In this document: piece after piece, positions 18,513 through 28,102 of the stretch
How the letters are laid out: each line of letters starts with the position of its first letter
Position numbering within the stretch: position 1 is the first letter of the stretch
NCBI GenBank assembly: GCA_902362365.1
Contig: CABIVQ010000007.1
Coordinates: 11,541-75,540 of the forward strand
Length of the DNA: 64,000 bases
Origin: Clostridiaceae bacterium
Lineage (GTDB): Bacteria; Bacillota; Clostridia; Peptostreptococcales; Peptostreptococcaceae
Reading direction: 5' to 3'
The notes under the pieces: model-generated
What the model saw: only the letters and a program-made list of their open reading frames with translations
The model's database searches: none
Told to the model about the DNA's origin: nothing
Translations under genes and position numbers: made by a program

Positions 18513-18540
18513 AATAGGCGTTGGCTAGTTCAACGCTTAT
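18513..18540 (+). terminator. Terminator of the sulfurtransferase gene
   Basis: ATAGGCGTTG pairs with CAACGCTTAT (one G-T pair) and TTTTTG follows. Confidence 0.8.
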
Positions 18541-18579
18541 TTTTGTGCTTTTTAATCTAAATAATGATGAGGTTTTAAA

Positions 18580-18708
18580 ATGTCAAAAGAACAAAAATTT
18601 CAACTTAGAAATAAAAATATTCTTGAAGTATCTGAAAAAATAAATTTCCATCTATTTTGTCCTAAATGCAAAAAAGAAACTATAATCAATGTAAAATTAG
18701 TAAATTAG
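18580..18708 (+). pseudogene. Truncated cysteine-rich KTR-type peptide gene
   Basis: A 42-residue frame with GATGAGG upstream. Its last half (LFCPKCKKETIINVKLVN) matches the C-terminal zinc half of the complete KTR protein at 29716-29904 (LFCPKCKQETIINVKQLN). The first CxxCGNKTR half is missing and replaced by an unrelated helical N-terminus, so only one CxxC remains. KTR proteins accompany Tn916-like elements and prophages. It is a decayed or rebuilt copy. Confidence 0.6.
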
Positions 18709-18726
18709 TATTAAAACTATAAAAAG

Positions 18727-18775
18727 ATTGCATACACAACTAAATCATTATATAATATTCGATATGCAATTTTTT
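18727..18775 (+). terminator. Terminator after the truncated KTR gene
   Basis: ATTGCATA (18727-18734) pairs with TATGCAAT (18763-18770) and is followed by TTTTT. Confidence 0.65.
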
Positions 18776-18924
18776 AAATTATATAAGTTTAGTCAATAAT
18801 CAAGATGGTATAAACCAAGAAGAATTATCTAAAAGGTAAGTATATAAAAGTACTCCTGTTAGATCAATAAAAAGCTATAAAAAGAAAGATATGCATAAAT
18901 CAGAATACAATACAGGAGGACTTC

Positions 18925-20295
18925 ATGAGCAATAATCAACAAGTTTTAGGTACAGAACCTGTAGGAAAATTACTTTTAAAATACTCTCTGCCAGCGATAA
19001 TTGGTATGATGGTAAACGGGCTGTACAATGTGGTAGATAGAATATTTATAGGTAATATGCCAGGAGTTGGACCACTTGCCATAACTGGTCTAGGTGTTAC
19101 AATGCCTATAATGACTATAATAATGGCATTTGGTATGCTTATCGGTATAGGTACAGCTACTAATATTTCTATAAAATTAGGACAAGGACAAAAAGAAGAA
19201 GCAGAAAAATTTCTAGGTAATTCAATTACATTATCAATAATAGTTGGATTAACACTAATGATAGTTGGATTAATATTTGGAAATCAAATACTTCAATTAT
19301 TTGGAGCCAGCGAAGGTAGTTTACAATATGCAAAAGCATATATTAATGTAATATTACTAGGATGTGTATGTAACCTAATAGGATTTGTTTTTAACAGTAC
19401 TATTAGAGGTGATGGTAATCCAAAACTTTCTGCAACAATAATGGTTGTAGGATGTGGGTTAAATATAATCTTAGACGCTTTATTTATATTTGTATTAAAT
19501 TTTGGAATAAAAGGTGCTGCATTAGCAACTATTATATCTCAGTGTGTTACAGCTGTTTGGGGATCAACTTATTACACAAAAGGAAAATCAAATTTAAAAT
19601 TACGTAAATCTAATTTAAAATTAAATAAATCATTAGTATTTACAATAGCTGCAATAGGATCAGCTCCATTTGCTATGCAATTAGCAGCAAGTTGTGTTCA
19701 AGTAATAAGTAATAACGCACTTAGAACTTATGGTGGAGATTTAGCTATAGGTGCTATGGCTACTATAAACTCTATAATAATGATGGTAGGAATGCCGATA
19801 GTAGGTATAAGTCAAGGAGCTCAGCCTATAATCGGATTCAACTATGGATGTAAAAAATATGATAGAGTGGAAGAAACTCTTAAATTAGCTACAATAACTG
19901 CTACTATAGGATTAACTGTAGGTTGGCTTATTGTACAATTATATCCAGAGCCAATAGTAAGTATGTTTAATAGTGATGCCAAGCTTGTAAGTATATCAGT
20001 AGATGGAATAAGAAAATATTTATCCATGATGCCTTTAATAGGAATCTCTATGATTGGATCGAACTATATTCAATCAATTGGTAATGCAAAGCAATCAATG
20101 TTTTTAAGTTTACTTAGACAGGTAATCTTATTAGTTCCTATGATGCTTATTTTACCAAGATTCTTCGGATTAAATGGTGTTTGGTTCTCTCAACCAGTAG
20201 CAGATGTAATTTCTTGCATAGTAACATATATAATAGTTAGAAAAGAAGTTAAATCTCATAAAATTGAAGATACAGATGCAAAAAATGTAGCTTAA
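18925..20295 (+). CDS. MATE family efflux transporter
   Basis: A 456-residue protein with about 12 transmembrane helices in two MatE halves. The start VGKLLLKYSLPAIIGMMVNGLYNVVDRIFIGN is the typical first helix of MATE pumps, and the repeated half begins near residue 240 (IAAIGSAPFAMQLAASCVQV). GISQGAQPIIGFNYG is the well-known second-half motif. It should exchange Na+ or H+ for cationic drugs or metabolites. GGAGG lies 6 bases before the ATG. Confidence 0.92.
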   Translation: MSNNQQVLGTEPVGKLLLKYSLPAIIGMMVNGLYNVVDRIFIGNMPGVGPLAITGLGVTMPIMTIIMAFGMLIGIGTATNISIKLGQGQKEEAEKFLGNSITLSIIVGLTLMIVGLIFGNQILQLFGASEGSLQYAKAYINVILLGCVCNLIGFVFNSTIRGDGNPKLSATIMVVGCGLNIILDALFIFVLNFGIKGAALATIISQCVTAVWGSTYYTKGKSNLKLRKSNLKLNKSLVFTIAAIGSAPFAMQLAASCVQVISNNALRTYGGDLAIGAMATINSIIMMVGMPIVGISQGAQPIIGFNYGCKKYDRVEETLKLATITATIGLTVGWLIVQLYPEPIVSMFNSDAKLVSISVDGIRKYLSMMPLIGISMIGSNYIQSIGNAKQSMFLSLLRQVILLVPMMLILPRFFGLNGVWFSQPVADVISCIVTYIIVRKEVKSHKIEDTDAKNVA

Positions 20296-20307
20296 TTTAT
20301 AATTAAT

Positions 20308-20340
20308 AAAAGGTAGTATCAAATTTTGATACTGCCTTTT
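20308..20340 (+). terminator. Terminator of the MATE gene
   Basis: AAAAGGTAGTATCA and TGATACTGCCTTTT form a long stem with one G-T pair around AATT, followed by ATTATT. Confidence 0.85.
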
Positions 20341-20391
20341 ATTATTCTATTACACTATTTCAAAAATACCTCATTACCTTTTCTCATCTTA

Positions 20392-20510
20392 TCAATAATA
20401 TTCTACACCAAATGTGCAGTTTTTCATATATTCATAACACTCCACGCACTCATCAGCATGATGTTCTAGTAAGTTATAATGATCTATCAATGTTTCAGTA
20501 ACTTTCCTTT
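20392..20510 (-). pseudogene. Remnant of an unrecognised small gene
   Basis: On the minus strand a coherent 38-residue stretch (VTETLIDHYNLLEHHADECV, then YEYMKNCTFGVEYY) ends in TGA at 20392-20394 but has a stop upstream and no start codon or ribosome binding site. The His/Cys content suggests a metal-binding or mobile-element protein tail. No family is recognised. Confidence 0.3.
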
Positions 20511-20622
20511 AAGTTAAAGCTAAGTCTAAGAACTTGTTTACTGAAGTCACATCTATTTTCAGTCTGAGCGTGATAAAACAATTTTTATAAAATCTTACAA
20601 ATGATTTGGAAAGGAGGATTTT

Positions 20623-20793
20623 ATGAACCAGACTGACATTCCTATGGTTGAAGAAGCCTATCAAGCATTTAAACTAGTATTAGAAAATCGCTCGAAAAGC
20701 CATAGAATAAGACTATACGATCATTTAAGAATACTTAAAAAGGTAATCAGAAATTTATACTATGTTTGTTTATTGTTTAATATAAATAAATGA
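20623..20793 (+). CDS. Small protein of unknown function
   Basis: A 56-residue frame starting MNQTDIPMVEEAYQAF with AAGGAGG 7 bases upstream. Residues 1-40 (ending SHRIRLYDHLRILKK) look like a real amphipathic, basic domain; the last 16 residues are hydrophobic and may be read-through into non-coding DNA, so the gene may be a truncated longer one. It lies in a 570-base gap that otherwise holds only the remnant at 20392-20510. Confidence 0.45.
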   Translation: MNQTDIPMVEEAYQAFKLVLENRSKSHRIRLYDHLRILKKVIRNLYYVCLLFNINK

Positions 20794-20909
20794 CATTTTC
20801 TTATTAATATATTAATTAGATTATTGGAAAACATATTATTATGATAAAAACATTATTAAAAATAAAAAAGGTAAATCTACTTATTATATAAACAGCTAGG
20901 AGTGAAAAT

Positions 20910-22118
20910 ATGACAAAAGTTACATTAAAAGACGTTCAAGAAGCTAAAAAAACAATAAAAGGCATAGTTAAAAAAACAGATATACTTGAGAGTGTAAAAC
21001 TAAGTGATATGACAAATGCAAATGTATACTTTAAATGCGAAAACTTACAAAAAACAGGTTCTTTTAAAGTTAGAGGCGCATGCAATAAAATAGCAAATCT
21101 TACAGATGAAGAAAAGTCAAATGGAGTTATTGCATCTAGTGCAGGTAACCATGCCCAAGGTGTAGCGTTAGGAGCAAAAATGAATGGAATAGATGCAACA
21201 ATAGTAATGCCTGCAACAGCACCTTTATCAAAAGTAACAGCAACTAAAGGTTATGGAGCAAAAGTTGTACTAGAAGGTGTAGTGTACGATGATGCTTATG
21301 CAAAAGCTGTAGAAATACAAAAAGAAACAGGAGCAACATTCCTACATCCATTTAATGATAAATATGTTATAGCAGGTCAAGGTACTATTGGTCTTGAAAT
21401 ATTTGAGCAAATGGATCATAATGTTGATACAATATTATGTCCAATTGGTGGTGGAGGACTTATTGCAGGAGTTGCAGTAGCTGCAAAATCACTTAATCCA
21501 AATATAAAAATAGTAGGAGTACAAACTGCAAATATTCCTTCAATGCATGAATCTATGAAGCATGGCAAGGTTACAACAGCTTTTAAATCAACTACAGTTG
21601 CAGATGGTATAGCAGTTAAAACTCCTGGAGATATAACTTTTTATATAATAAAAGAATTAGTTGATGAAGTTGTTTTAGTTGAAGAAGATGAAATAGCAGA
21701 AGGTTTATTATTCTTAATGGAAAATCAAAAAGTTATAGCAGAAGGTTCTGGAGCAGTTACTACTGCTGCGTTATTAAGTGAAAAATATAAACCTAAAACA
21801 AATGAAAATGTTGTTTGTATAATATCTGGTGGTAATATAGATGTTAATACATTAAGTAAAATAATTTTAGCTGGATTAACTAAGAGTGGTAGACGTTTTA
21901 CATTTTATACAAATATCAAAGCTCAACCAGGTGGTCTAGCAGAATTAAGTAAGATAATAACTGGTCTTGATGGAAATTTAATATCAGTTAACTTATCTGC
22001 AGAAGGAGTAATTGGTAAATTAGATGCGAAGATGGTTATTGAGACATTTAACCATGAACATATAGAAAAAATTAAAAATGCCGTAAAAGAAGCTGGTTTT
22101 GAAATGGTAGAAGTATAG
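20910..22118 (+). CDS. Threonine ammonia-lyase (threonine dehydratase)
   Basis: A 402-residue fold-type II PLP enzyme. The PLP lysine lies in KTGSFKVRGA near residue 53, the SSAGNHAQGVA loop follows, and GGGGLIAGVA is the phosphate-binding loop. Residues 325-402 form an ACT-like regulatory domain (FTFYTNIKAQPGGLAELSKI). The length and single ACT-like tail fit the about 400-residue ilvA/tdcB type. It converts threonine to 2-oxobutyrate and ammonia, either for isoleucine synthesis or threonine fermentation. It stands alone, so the symbol is left open. Confidence 0.92.
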   Translation: MTKVTLKDVQEAKKTIKGIVKKTDILESVKLSDMTNANVYFKCENLQKTGSFKVRGACNKIANLTDEEKSNGVIASSAGNHAQGVALGAKMNGIDATIVMPATAPLSKVTATKGYGAKVVLEGVVYDDAYAKAVEIQKETGATFLHPFNDKYVIAGQGTIGLEIFEQMDHNVDTILCPIGGGGLIAGVAVAAKSLNPNIKIVGVQTANIPSMHESMKHGKVTTAFKSTTVADGIAVKTPGDITFYIIKELVDEVVLVEEDEIAEGLLFLMENQKVIAEGSGAVTTAALLSEKYKPKTNENVVCIISGGNIDVNTLSKIILAGLTKSGRRFTFYTNIKAQPGGLAELSKIITGLDGNLISVNLSAEGVIGKLDAKMVIETFNHEHIEKIKNAVKEAGFEMVEV

Positions 22119-22126
22119 AAAGTTAT

Positions 22127-22150
22127 AGGGAGGACTTAGGTTCTCCCTTT
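22127..22150 (+). terminator. Terminator of the threonine ammonia-lyase gene
   Basis: GGGAGGAC pairs with GTTCTCCC (one G-T pair) and TTTT follows. Confidence 0.8.
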
Positions 22151-22395
22151 TATATTTTGTGCAAATTATGATTGAAGTAAGAACATTTTTCTATGGTATG
22201 TGTATACTTACCTTTGGGCAATTTAGCGTTACACTATAGACAATGTTATAGTTTCAAATATATTAAAAATAACTAATATAACATTAATCCATATTTATAT
22301 AACATTTAATTATTCTTTTAATCTAAAAAAATCATTAAAATAAGTGTATAATCATTGATTATAGATGAAGATTATATTAAAAATTTAAAGTTAAA

Positions 22396-22407
22396 GAAAA
22401 CATTTTC
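22396..22407. promoter_or_regulatory. CcpA-type cre site before the raffinose/sucrose genes
   Basis: GAAAACATTTTC flanked by AA and TT closely fits the clostridial CcpA site form (RRGAAAANGTTTTCWW). It lies 33 bases before the GPH transporter start and downstream of the likely -10 box TATAAT at 22347-22352, a position that gives catabolite repression. Confidence 0.6.
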
Positions 22408-22439
22408 TTGTGTGTTTTATAATTTATGGGGGGATTATT

Positions 22440-23830
22440 ATGGATAAAGTTACAGCAAAAGAGAAATATTCCTATGGGATTGGCGCCTTTGGAAAAGATA
22501 TGGTATATGCAGTGGTTGCAACCTACTTAATGATATTTTTTACTGATGAAGTTGGTATATCTTCTGCCTTCGTAGGTGGATTATTCTTCTTCTCTAGATT
22601 TTGGGATGCAATTAATGATCCAATCATGGGACTAATAGTCGATAATACAAAAACTAAATGGGGAAAATTTAGACCGTGGATATTAATTGGTACTTTAGTT
22701 AATGCAGTTGTGTTAGTTTTTTTATTCTTAAATCCATCTAATTTCTTAGAAGGAAAAATGGTTTATGTATATTGCTCTATCGCATATATACTATGGGGAA
22801 TGACTTATACAATTATGGATATACCTTACTGGTCTATGATACCTTCTTTCTCAAGTAATCCAGATGAAAGAGATAAAATAGCAGTTATACCAAGAATATT
22901 TGCTACACTTGGGGGGCTACAGTAAATACTTTTGGTTTAATGTTAATAGCATTACTTGGTGTATCAAGTAAGTCTCAAGGTTACTTCAGATTAGGTGTTG
23001 GAATTGCAATAATATTTGTAATATCTACTTTAATAACAGTGTTTAATGTAAAGGAAAAAAATGTTGTTGAAAATAATGAAAAGATAAAATTATCAGAAGT
23101 AATAACTATACTTACTAAAAATGACCAATTAGGAGTAATAATTATTTCTGTAGTTATTTTCCAAGTTGCACAATTTTTATATAGTGGTTTTCTAGTTTAC
23201 TTCTTTACATATGCAGTAAAAGACTTAAACTTTTATGCTACATTTGTGGCTCTTGGTACAGTAACTCAAGTATGTGCTCTAGTGTTATTCCCTAAATTAT
23301 CTCAAATAGTAGATAGAAAACATGTTTATACTATAGCTTGCGCCCTAACAGTAGTTGGATTTGCAGGAATGTTTATGTTTAGTGGTTTTGACAGTAATTT
23401 ATTACTTTGTATTGCTGGTATATTCTATAACTTAGGTGTTGGTTTATTAAATGCATCTGTAACAGTTATGATATCTAATGCTGTTGATTATGGAGAGTAT
23501 AAAATAGGAAAAAGAAGTGAAAGTATAATATTCTCTGCTCAAACATTTATAGTTAAATTCTCTACAGCGTTTAGTGGATTAATAATCGGATTTGGTCTTA
23601 CTTTAATAAAATATGTTCCAAATGCTGTGCAAACTGATTCTACAATCATGGGTATGAAACTTATTATGTTCTTATTACCTGCTATATTAATGGTTATATG
23701 TGGAGTTATGTATGCTAAATTCTATAAATTAAATGGAGATTATTATTTGAATATAATGGAAGAATTAGAAGTAAGAAGAAGTTCTATATCTAAAAAATCA
23801 TCAGATTCTGATATTAAAGAATTAATTTAA
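22440..23830 (+). pseudogene. GPH (MelB-like) sugar:cation symporter gene with one frameshift
   Basis: The first part (to 22925) has the GPH family start KYSYGIGAFGKDMVYA and the FWDAINDPIMGLIVDNT motif. It runs into a stop just after the G6 tract at 22911-22916. Adding one G gives ATLGGATVNTFGLML and joins the 300-residue second part, for a protein of about 464 residues with 12 helices. GGGGGG precedes the ATG at 22440, which is preferred over the GTG at 22410. It would import melibiose, raffinose or a similar sugar. A G-tract indel could be phase variation, decay or a read error. Confidence 0.85.
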
Positions 23831-23832
23831 TT

Positions 23833-23867
23833 AAAAAAGTAGCTTTCAATCAAGAAGCTACCTTTTT
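23833..23867 (+). terminator. Terminator of the transporter gene
   Basis: AAAAAGTAGCTT pairs with AAGCTACCTTTTT (one wobble) around TCAATCAAG. Confidence 0.8.
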
Positions 23868-23914
23868 ATTTATATTTGTATAAATTACTTAGTTTTATGC
23901 ATGAACCTTTATTT

Positions 23915-24766
23915 CTATAACAATAGTTCCCTATATAGCTTAGGGCTTACCCCCTTACTCTTCTTAAATATCTTAGAAAAAGTGAGTTGATCCTCATATC
24001 CAACTTGTCTTGCTACATCCCCTATGGATAATTGTAAATTAGTTAATAAATTACAAGCCTTCTCCATCTTAAGTGAGAGTAAATATTCCTGTGGAGAAAT
24101 ACCTATTTTTTTAGTAAATAAATTTGAAAAATAACTTCTATTTAATCCCACATAATTTGCAATATCAGTCACTTTTATATTATTAGAATAATTATTATTA
24201 ATAAAATCAATAGATATATTTATATATTCATCAACTTGAGTATTAGAATTTTCTTTATCCATGTATTTATTATTTTCTATTAGATTCCCTATAAATAAAT
24301 ACAACAATCCATATATTTTTAATCTATTAGAATTATTCATAATATTTAGAGATAATATCTCTAGTATATATTTTTTTAATGAACTATCTTTTTCATATTT
24401 GAATATATGATTATTTTCATCTAAATTAGCGTATTTTAAATAAGTTTCAGCTTTTATACCATTGAATCCAATCCACATGTAAATCCATGGATCTTTATCA
24501 TCTGCTTTATAATAAGTCTCTTCTCCTGGCTTTATTAAAAAACCATCCTTTTTACCTAATTTATATGTCTTATTGTTAACTGTAAACTCCCCTTTTCCAT
24601 CTAATATATAATGAATTATAAAATGATCCCTAGTTTCTGGACCAAAACTATAAGATGGATTACAGTTTTCAATACCACTATGACATAAAAATAAATCTAG
24701 AGCTTGACTTTGTTTTGGCTCTAAGTAAGCTACTGATTCAGTTTCTACAAATTTATATTTACCCAT
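23915..24766 (-). CDS. AraC family transcriptional regulator (RafR/MsmR type)
   Basis: A 283-residue protein with an N-terminal cupin-like sensor (FIIHYILDGKGEFTVNNKTY, then GKKDGFLIKPGEETYYKADD) and a C-terminal pair of helix-turn-helix motifs (IANYVGLNRSYFSNLFTKKI and VARQVGYEDQLTFSKIFKK). This layout matches activators of alpha-galactoside and multiple-sugar operons. It is divergent from the alpha-galactosidase gene with 164 bases between the start codons, so it most likely activates that operon in response to raffinose or melibiose. Confidence 0.88.
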   Translation of the reverse strand: MGKYKFVETESVAYLEPKQSQALDLFLCHSGIENCNPSYSFGPETRDHFIIHYILDGKGEFTVNNKTYKLGKKDGFLIKPGEETYYKADDKDPWIYMWIGFNGIKAETYLKYANLDENNHIFKYEKDSSLKKYILEILSLNIMNNSNRLKIYGLLYLFIGNLIENNKYMDKENSNTQVDEYINISIDFINNNYSNNIKVTDIANYVGLNRSYFSNLFTKKIGISPQEYLLSLKMEKACNLLTNLQLSIGDVARQVGYEDQLTFSKIFKKSKGVSPKLYRELLL

Positions 24767-24930
24767 TTGTCTCCCCTTCTTTGATTTCTATAATAAATAT
24801 AACATTTATCCATATACTTGTAACATTTATATATTTTAGCATACCTCATAAAATAGTAAACTATTTTTTATAGAATTTGAAATAAGAGTTTTATTACTTA
24901 ATATATAATTCATTTAAATTGGGAGGTTGT

Positions 24931-27117
24931 ATGGGAGTTTTATTCAATGAAAAAAATAATACATTTTGTTTAAATACAAAGAAAACTAGTTATATACTTA
25001 AAGTTTTAAATAGTAAACATTTAGATCATTTATATTGGGGTAAAAAAATCAGATCTACTAACTTAGATTATGTTATAAGAAGAAGAAACTGGGGAAGTTT
25101 CTTAGCTAATACAGATAATGAGGAGAACTTTATGTTAGAAATGACTCCTCAAGAATATCCAGGATATGGAGCTACAGATTTACGATCTCCTGCTATAGAG
25201 TTACAATTTGAAGATGGAACTACAGCTACTGACTTCAGATATGTTTCTCATAAAATTTATGCTGGGAAAAATAAATTAACTGGACTTCCTTCTACTTATG
25301 TGGAAGATGAAAAAGAAGCTACTACTCTAGAAATAGTTTTAAAAGATACTCTAAAATCAGTAGAAATAATATTAACTTACACTGTATTTGAAGAATTTGA
25401 TGTAATTACTAGAAATGCTAAAGTAATTAATACAGGAAATGAAGATATAAAAATTTTAAGAGCTTTAAGTGCTAGTGTTGATTTTAATGATGACGACTTT
25501 GATATGATTCAATTATCTGGTGCTTGGGCTAGAGAAAGAGATTTTATAAGACAACCACTTAGAAGTGGAAGTCAAAGTATTGAAAGTAGAAGGGGTTCTA
25601 GTAGCCACGCTCAAAACCCTTTCATTGCATTAGCTAGAAAAAACACAACGGAAACTAATGGTGATATCTACGGATTTAGTTTTGTATATAGTGGAAACTT
25701 CTTAGCTAATGTGGAAGTTGATATGTACAAGAATGCTAGAGCTCAAATAGGTATAAATCCTTTTGACTTTACTTGGCTATTAAATTCAGGAGAGTCTTTC
25801 CAAACACCAGAAGCTGTATTAGTTTACTCTGGTGAAGGTATGACTGGTATGAGCCATATTTACCATAATATATATGGAAAAAGACTTGCTAGAGGTGAAC
25901 ATAGAGACAAAATAAGACCTATTCTTATAAATAACTGGGAAGCAACTTATTTTGATTTCAATGAAAATAGTATAAAATCAATTGCCAAAGAAGCTAGCAA
26001 TCTAGGAATGGAATTATTCGTATTAGATGATGGATGGTTTGGGAAAAGAAACAATGATGACTGTTCTTTAGGTGATTGGATTGTTAATGAGGAAAAAATC
26101 AAAGGTGGTTTAGAGAAATTAGCTAAAGAAGTAAATGAAATGGGTCTTCAATTTGGGCTATGGTTTGAGCCAGAGATGGTTTGTCCAGTAAGTGATTTAT
26201 ATGAGGCTCATCCAGACTGGTGTATACATATCCCAGGAAGAACTAGATCTGAAGCTAGAATGCAACTTATACTTGATTTAAGTAGAGATGATGTTTGTGA
26301 TTATATAATAAAGGCTGTTTCTGATGTTTTATCAAGTGCTCCTATTTCTTATGTAAAATGGGATATGAACAGAAATATGACTGAAATAGGCTCTGCTAAA
26401 CTTACTCCTGAGAGACAAAGAGAATTAACACATAGATATATGTTAGGTTTATATAGAATTTTAGAAGAGTTAATAACTAAGTTCCCTCATATATTATTTG
26501 AAAGTTGCTCTGGTGGTGGTGGAAGATTTGACCCAGGTATGCTACACTACATGCCACAAACATGGACAAGTGATAACACAGATTCCATGGAAAGATTAAA
26601 AATCCAATATGGAACATCTTTAGTATATCCAAATGTTTCAATGGGTTGCCATGTATCTGCAATACCAAACCACCAAGTTCATAGAATGACACCTTTAAAC
26701 ACAAGGGGTGTAGTTGCTATGAGTGGTAACTTTGGATATGAATTAGACATTACTAAATTAAGTAATGAAGAAAAATCAATGATAAAAGAACAAGTAGCTG
26801 TTTACAAAGAAATAAGAGAAACTATACAATTTGGTGATTACTATAGATTAAGTAATCCTTTTGAAAATAATGATGTGGCTTGGATGTTCATATCTAAGGA
26901 TAGTAATGAAGTTGTAGTAAGCTATGTTAGACAAAGGGCTGTGCCAAACCCTAGATTTGAATCACTAAAACTTGTGGGTCTTGAAGAAGATGCAACTTAT
27001 GAAATAGTTGGTGAAGATAAAGTATTCTTTGGTGATGAGCTAATGTACGTAGGACTTAATGTAGAGGAATTAACAGGAGACTACGCTGCTAAGATGTGGG
27101 TTTTAAGAAAAGTATAG
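24931..27117 (+). CDS. Alpha-galactosidase, GH36
   Basis: A 728-residue GH36 enzyme. Visible are the N-terminal beta-supersandwich, EATYFDFNE, LDDGWFGKRNND, the nucleophile motif VKWDMNRN (D478), the ESCSGGGGRFDPGML loop, and the acid/base motif TSDNTDSMERL (D548). The catalytic numbering is the same as in Geobacillus AgaA, which supports the ATG at 24931 (GGGAGG upstream) over the TTG at 24919. It removes terminal alpha-1,6-galactose from melibiose and raffinose in the cytoplasm. The kinase gene follows 10 bases later. Confidence 0.95.
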   Translation: MGVLFNEKNNTFCLNTKKTSYILKVLNSKHLDHLYWGKKIRSTNLDYVIRRRNWGSFLANTDNEENFMLEMTPQEYPGYGATDLRSPAIELQFEDGTTATDFRYVSHKIYAGKNKLTGLPSTYVEDEKEATTLEIVLKDTLKSVEIILTYTVFEEFDVITRNAKVINTGNEDIKILRALSASVDFNDDDFDMIQLSGAWARERDFIRQPLRSGSQSIESRRGSSSHAQNPFIALARKNTTETNGDIYGFSFVYSGNFLANVEVDMYKNARAQIGINPFDFTWLLNSGESFQTPEAVLVYSGEGMTGMSHIYHNIYGKRLARGEHRDKIRPILINNWEATYFDFNENSIKSIAKEASNLGMELFVLDDGWFGKRNNDDCSLGDWIVNEEKIKGGLEKLAKEVNEMGLQFGLWFEPEMVCPVSDLYEAHPDWCIHIPGRTRSEARMQLILDLSRDDVCDYIIKAVSDVLSSAPISYVKWDMNRNMTEIGSAKLTPERQRELTHRYMLGLYRILEELITKFPHILFESCSGGGGRFDPGMLHYMPQTWTSDNTDSMERLKIQYGTSLVYPNVSMGCHVSAIPNHQVHRMTPLNTRGVVAMSGNFGYELDITKLSNEEKSMIKEQVAVYKEIRETIQFGDYYRLSNPFENNDVAWMFISKDSNEVVVSYVRQRAVPNPRFESLKLVGLEEDATYEIVGEDKVFFGDELMYVGLNVEELTGDYAAKMWVLRKV

Positions 27118-27126
27118 GAGGCTATA

Positions 27127-28083
27127 ATGTTTAATTTTAATGAAACTTTAAGTTTTGATAATAAAGAATTAGATGTATTCACTATTGGTGAATTATTAGT
27201 AGATATGATTTCTGATGACTATGATGATAACTTCAATTGTAATCATTATACTAAATACTTTGGAGGCTCTCCTGCTAATATATCTATGAATATAAATAAA
27301 TTAGGCTCAAACTCTGCAATTTGTGCCTGTGTTGGAAATGATAGTTTGGGGAATTTCTTAGTAAATTCCCTAAGAGAACGTAATATTGATACAAGATATA
27401 TTTCACAAGTTGATAAATCTACAAGTATGGTTCTTGTTTCAAAGAGTACCTCTACTCCTATTCCAATATTTTATAGAAGTGCAGATTTCAACTTAGAATA
27501 CAATGAGGATATTGATTACGCTCTAAAGAACTGTAAGATATTTCACTTCTCATGTTGGCCTATTTCTCAAGCTAAATCTAGAAAAACTATTGAGAAAGTT
27601 TTAGAAGAAGCTAGAAAAAACAATATAATTATAGGTTTTGATCCTAATTATCACCCTATGATATGGGAAGAGGGACATGACGGTATTGAATATATAAAAA
27701 ATCTAGTTAGCAAAGTTGATATTATTAAACCTTCAGAAGTTGATGCAGAAAGAATTTTCGGTGAAGATACTCCAGAAAACCAAGTCAAAAAATTTATAAA
27801 TCTTGGAGCAAAATTAGTAATTATGACTTTAGGTAAGGATGGTGCCATTGTTTCAGATGGTACAGAAATATTAAAATTCAATACTCTAGCTACTGAAATA
27901 GTAGATACAACTGGAGCTGGAGATGCATTCTGGTCTGGTTTCTATACAGGTATAACTAAATCTTATACACTAAAAGAATCTTTAAACCTTGGATTTGCAA
28001 CTAGTGCATTTAAATTAAAACATGTAGGTGCCATTGCTAACTTACCTAAAATAGAAGAATTTGAAAATATTTATAACTTATAA
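27127..28083 (+). CDS. PfkB family carbohydrate kinase (probable fructokinase)
   Basis: A 318-residue ribokinase-fold kinase. The N-terminal FTIGELLVDMIS and YFGGSPANISMNINKLG motifs and the C-terminal DTTGAGDAFWSGF signature with catalytic Asp are intact. AGGAGG overlaps the stop codon of the alpha-galactosidase gene, so the two are translationally close. Between an alpha-galactosidase and a sucrose phosphorylase, it most likely phosphorylates fructose released from sucrose. Confidence 0.88.
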   Translation: MFNFNETLSFDNKELDVFTIGELLVDMISDDYDDNFNCNHYTKYFGGSPANISMNINKLGSNSAICACVGNDSLGNFLVNSLRERNIDTRYISQVDKSTSMVLVSKSTSTPIPIFYRSADFNLEYNEDIDYALKNCKIFHFSCWPISQAKSRKTIEKVLEEARKNNIIIGFDPNYHPMIWEEGHDGIEYIKNLVSKVDIIKPSEVDAERIFGEDTPENQVKKFINLGAKLVIMTLGKDGAIVSDGTEILKFNTLATEIVDTTGAGDAFWSGFYTGITKSYTLKESLNLGFATSAFKLKHVGAIANLPKIEEFENIYNL

Positions 28084-28102
28084 CTATTGGAGGAAATTAT
28101 AG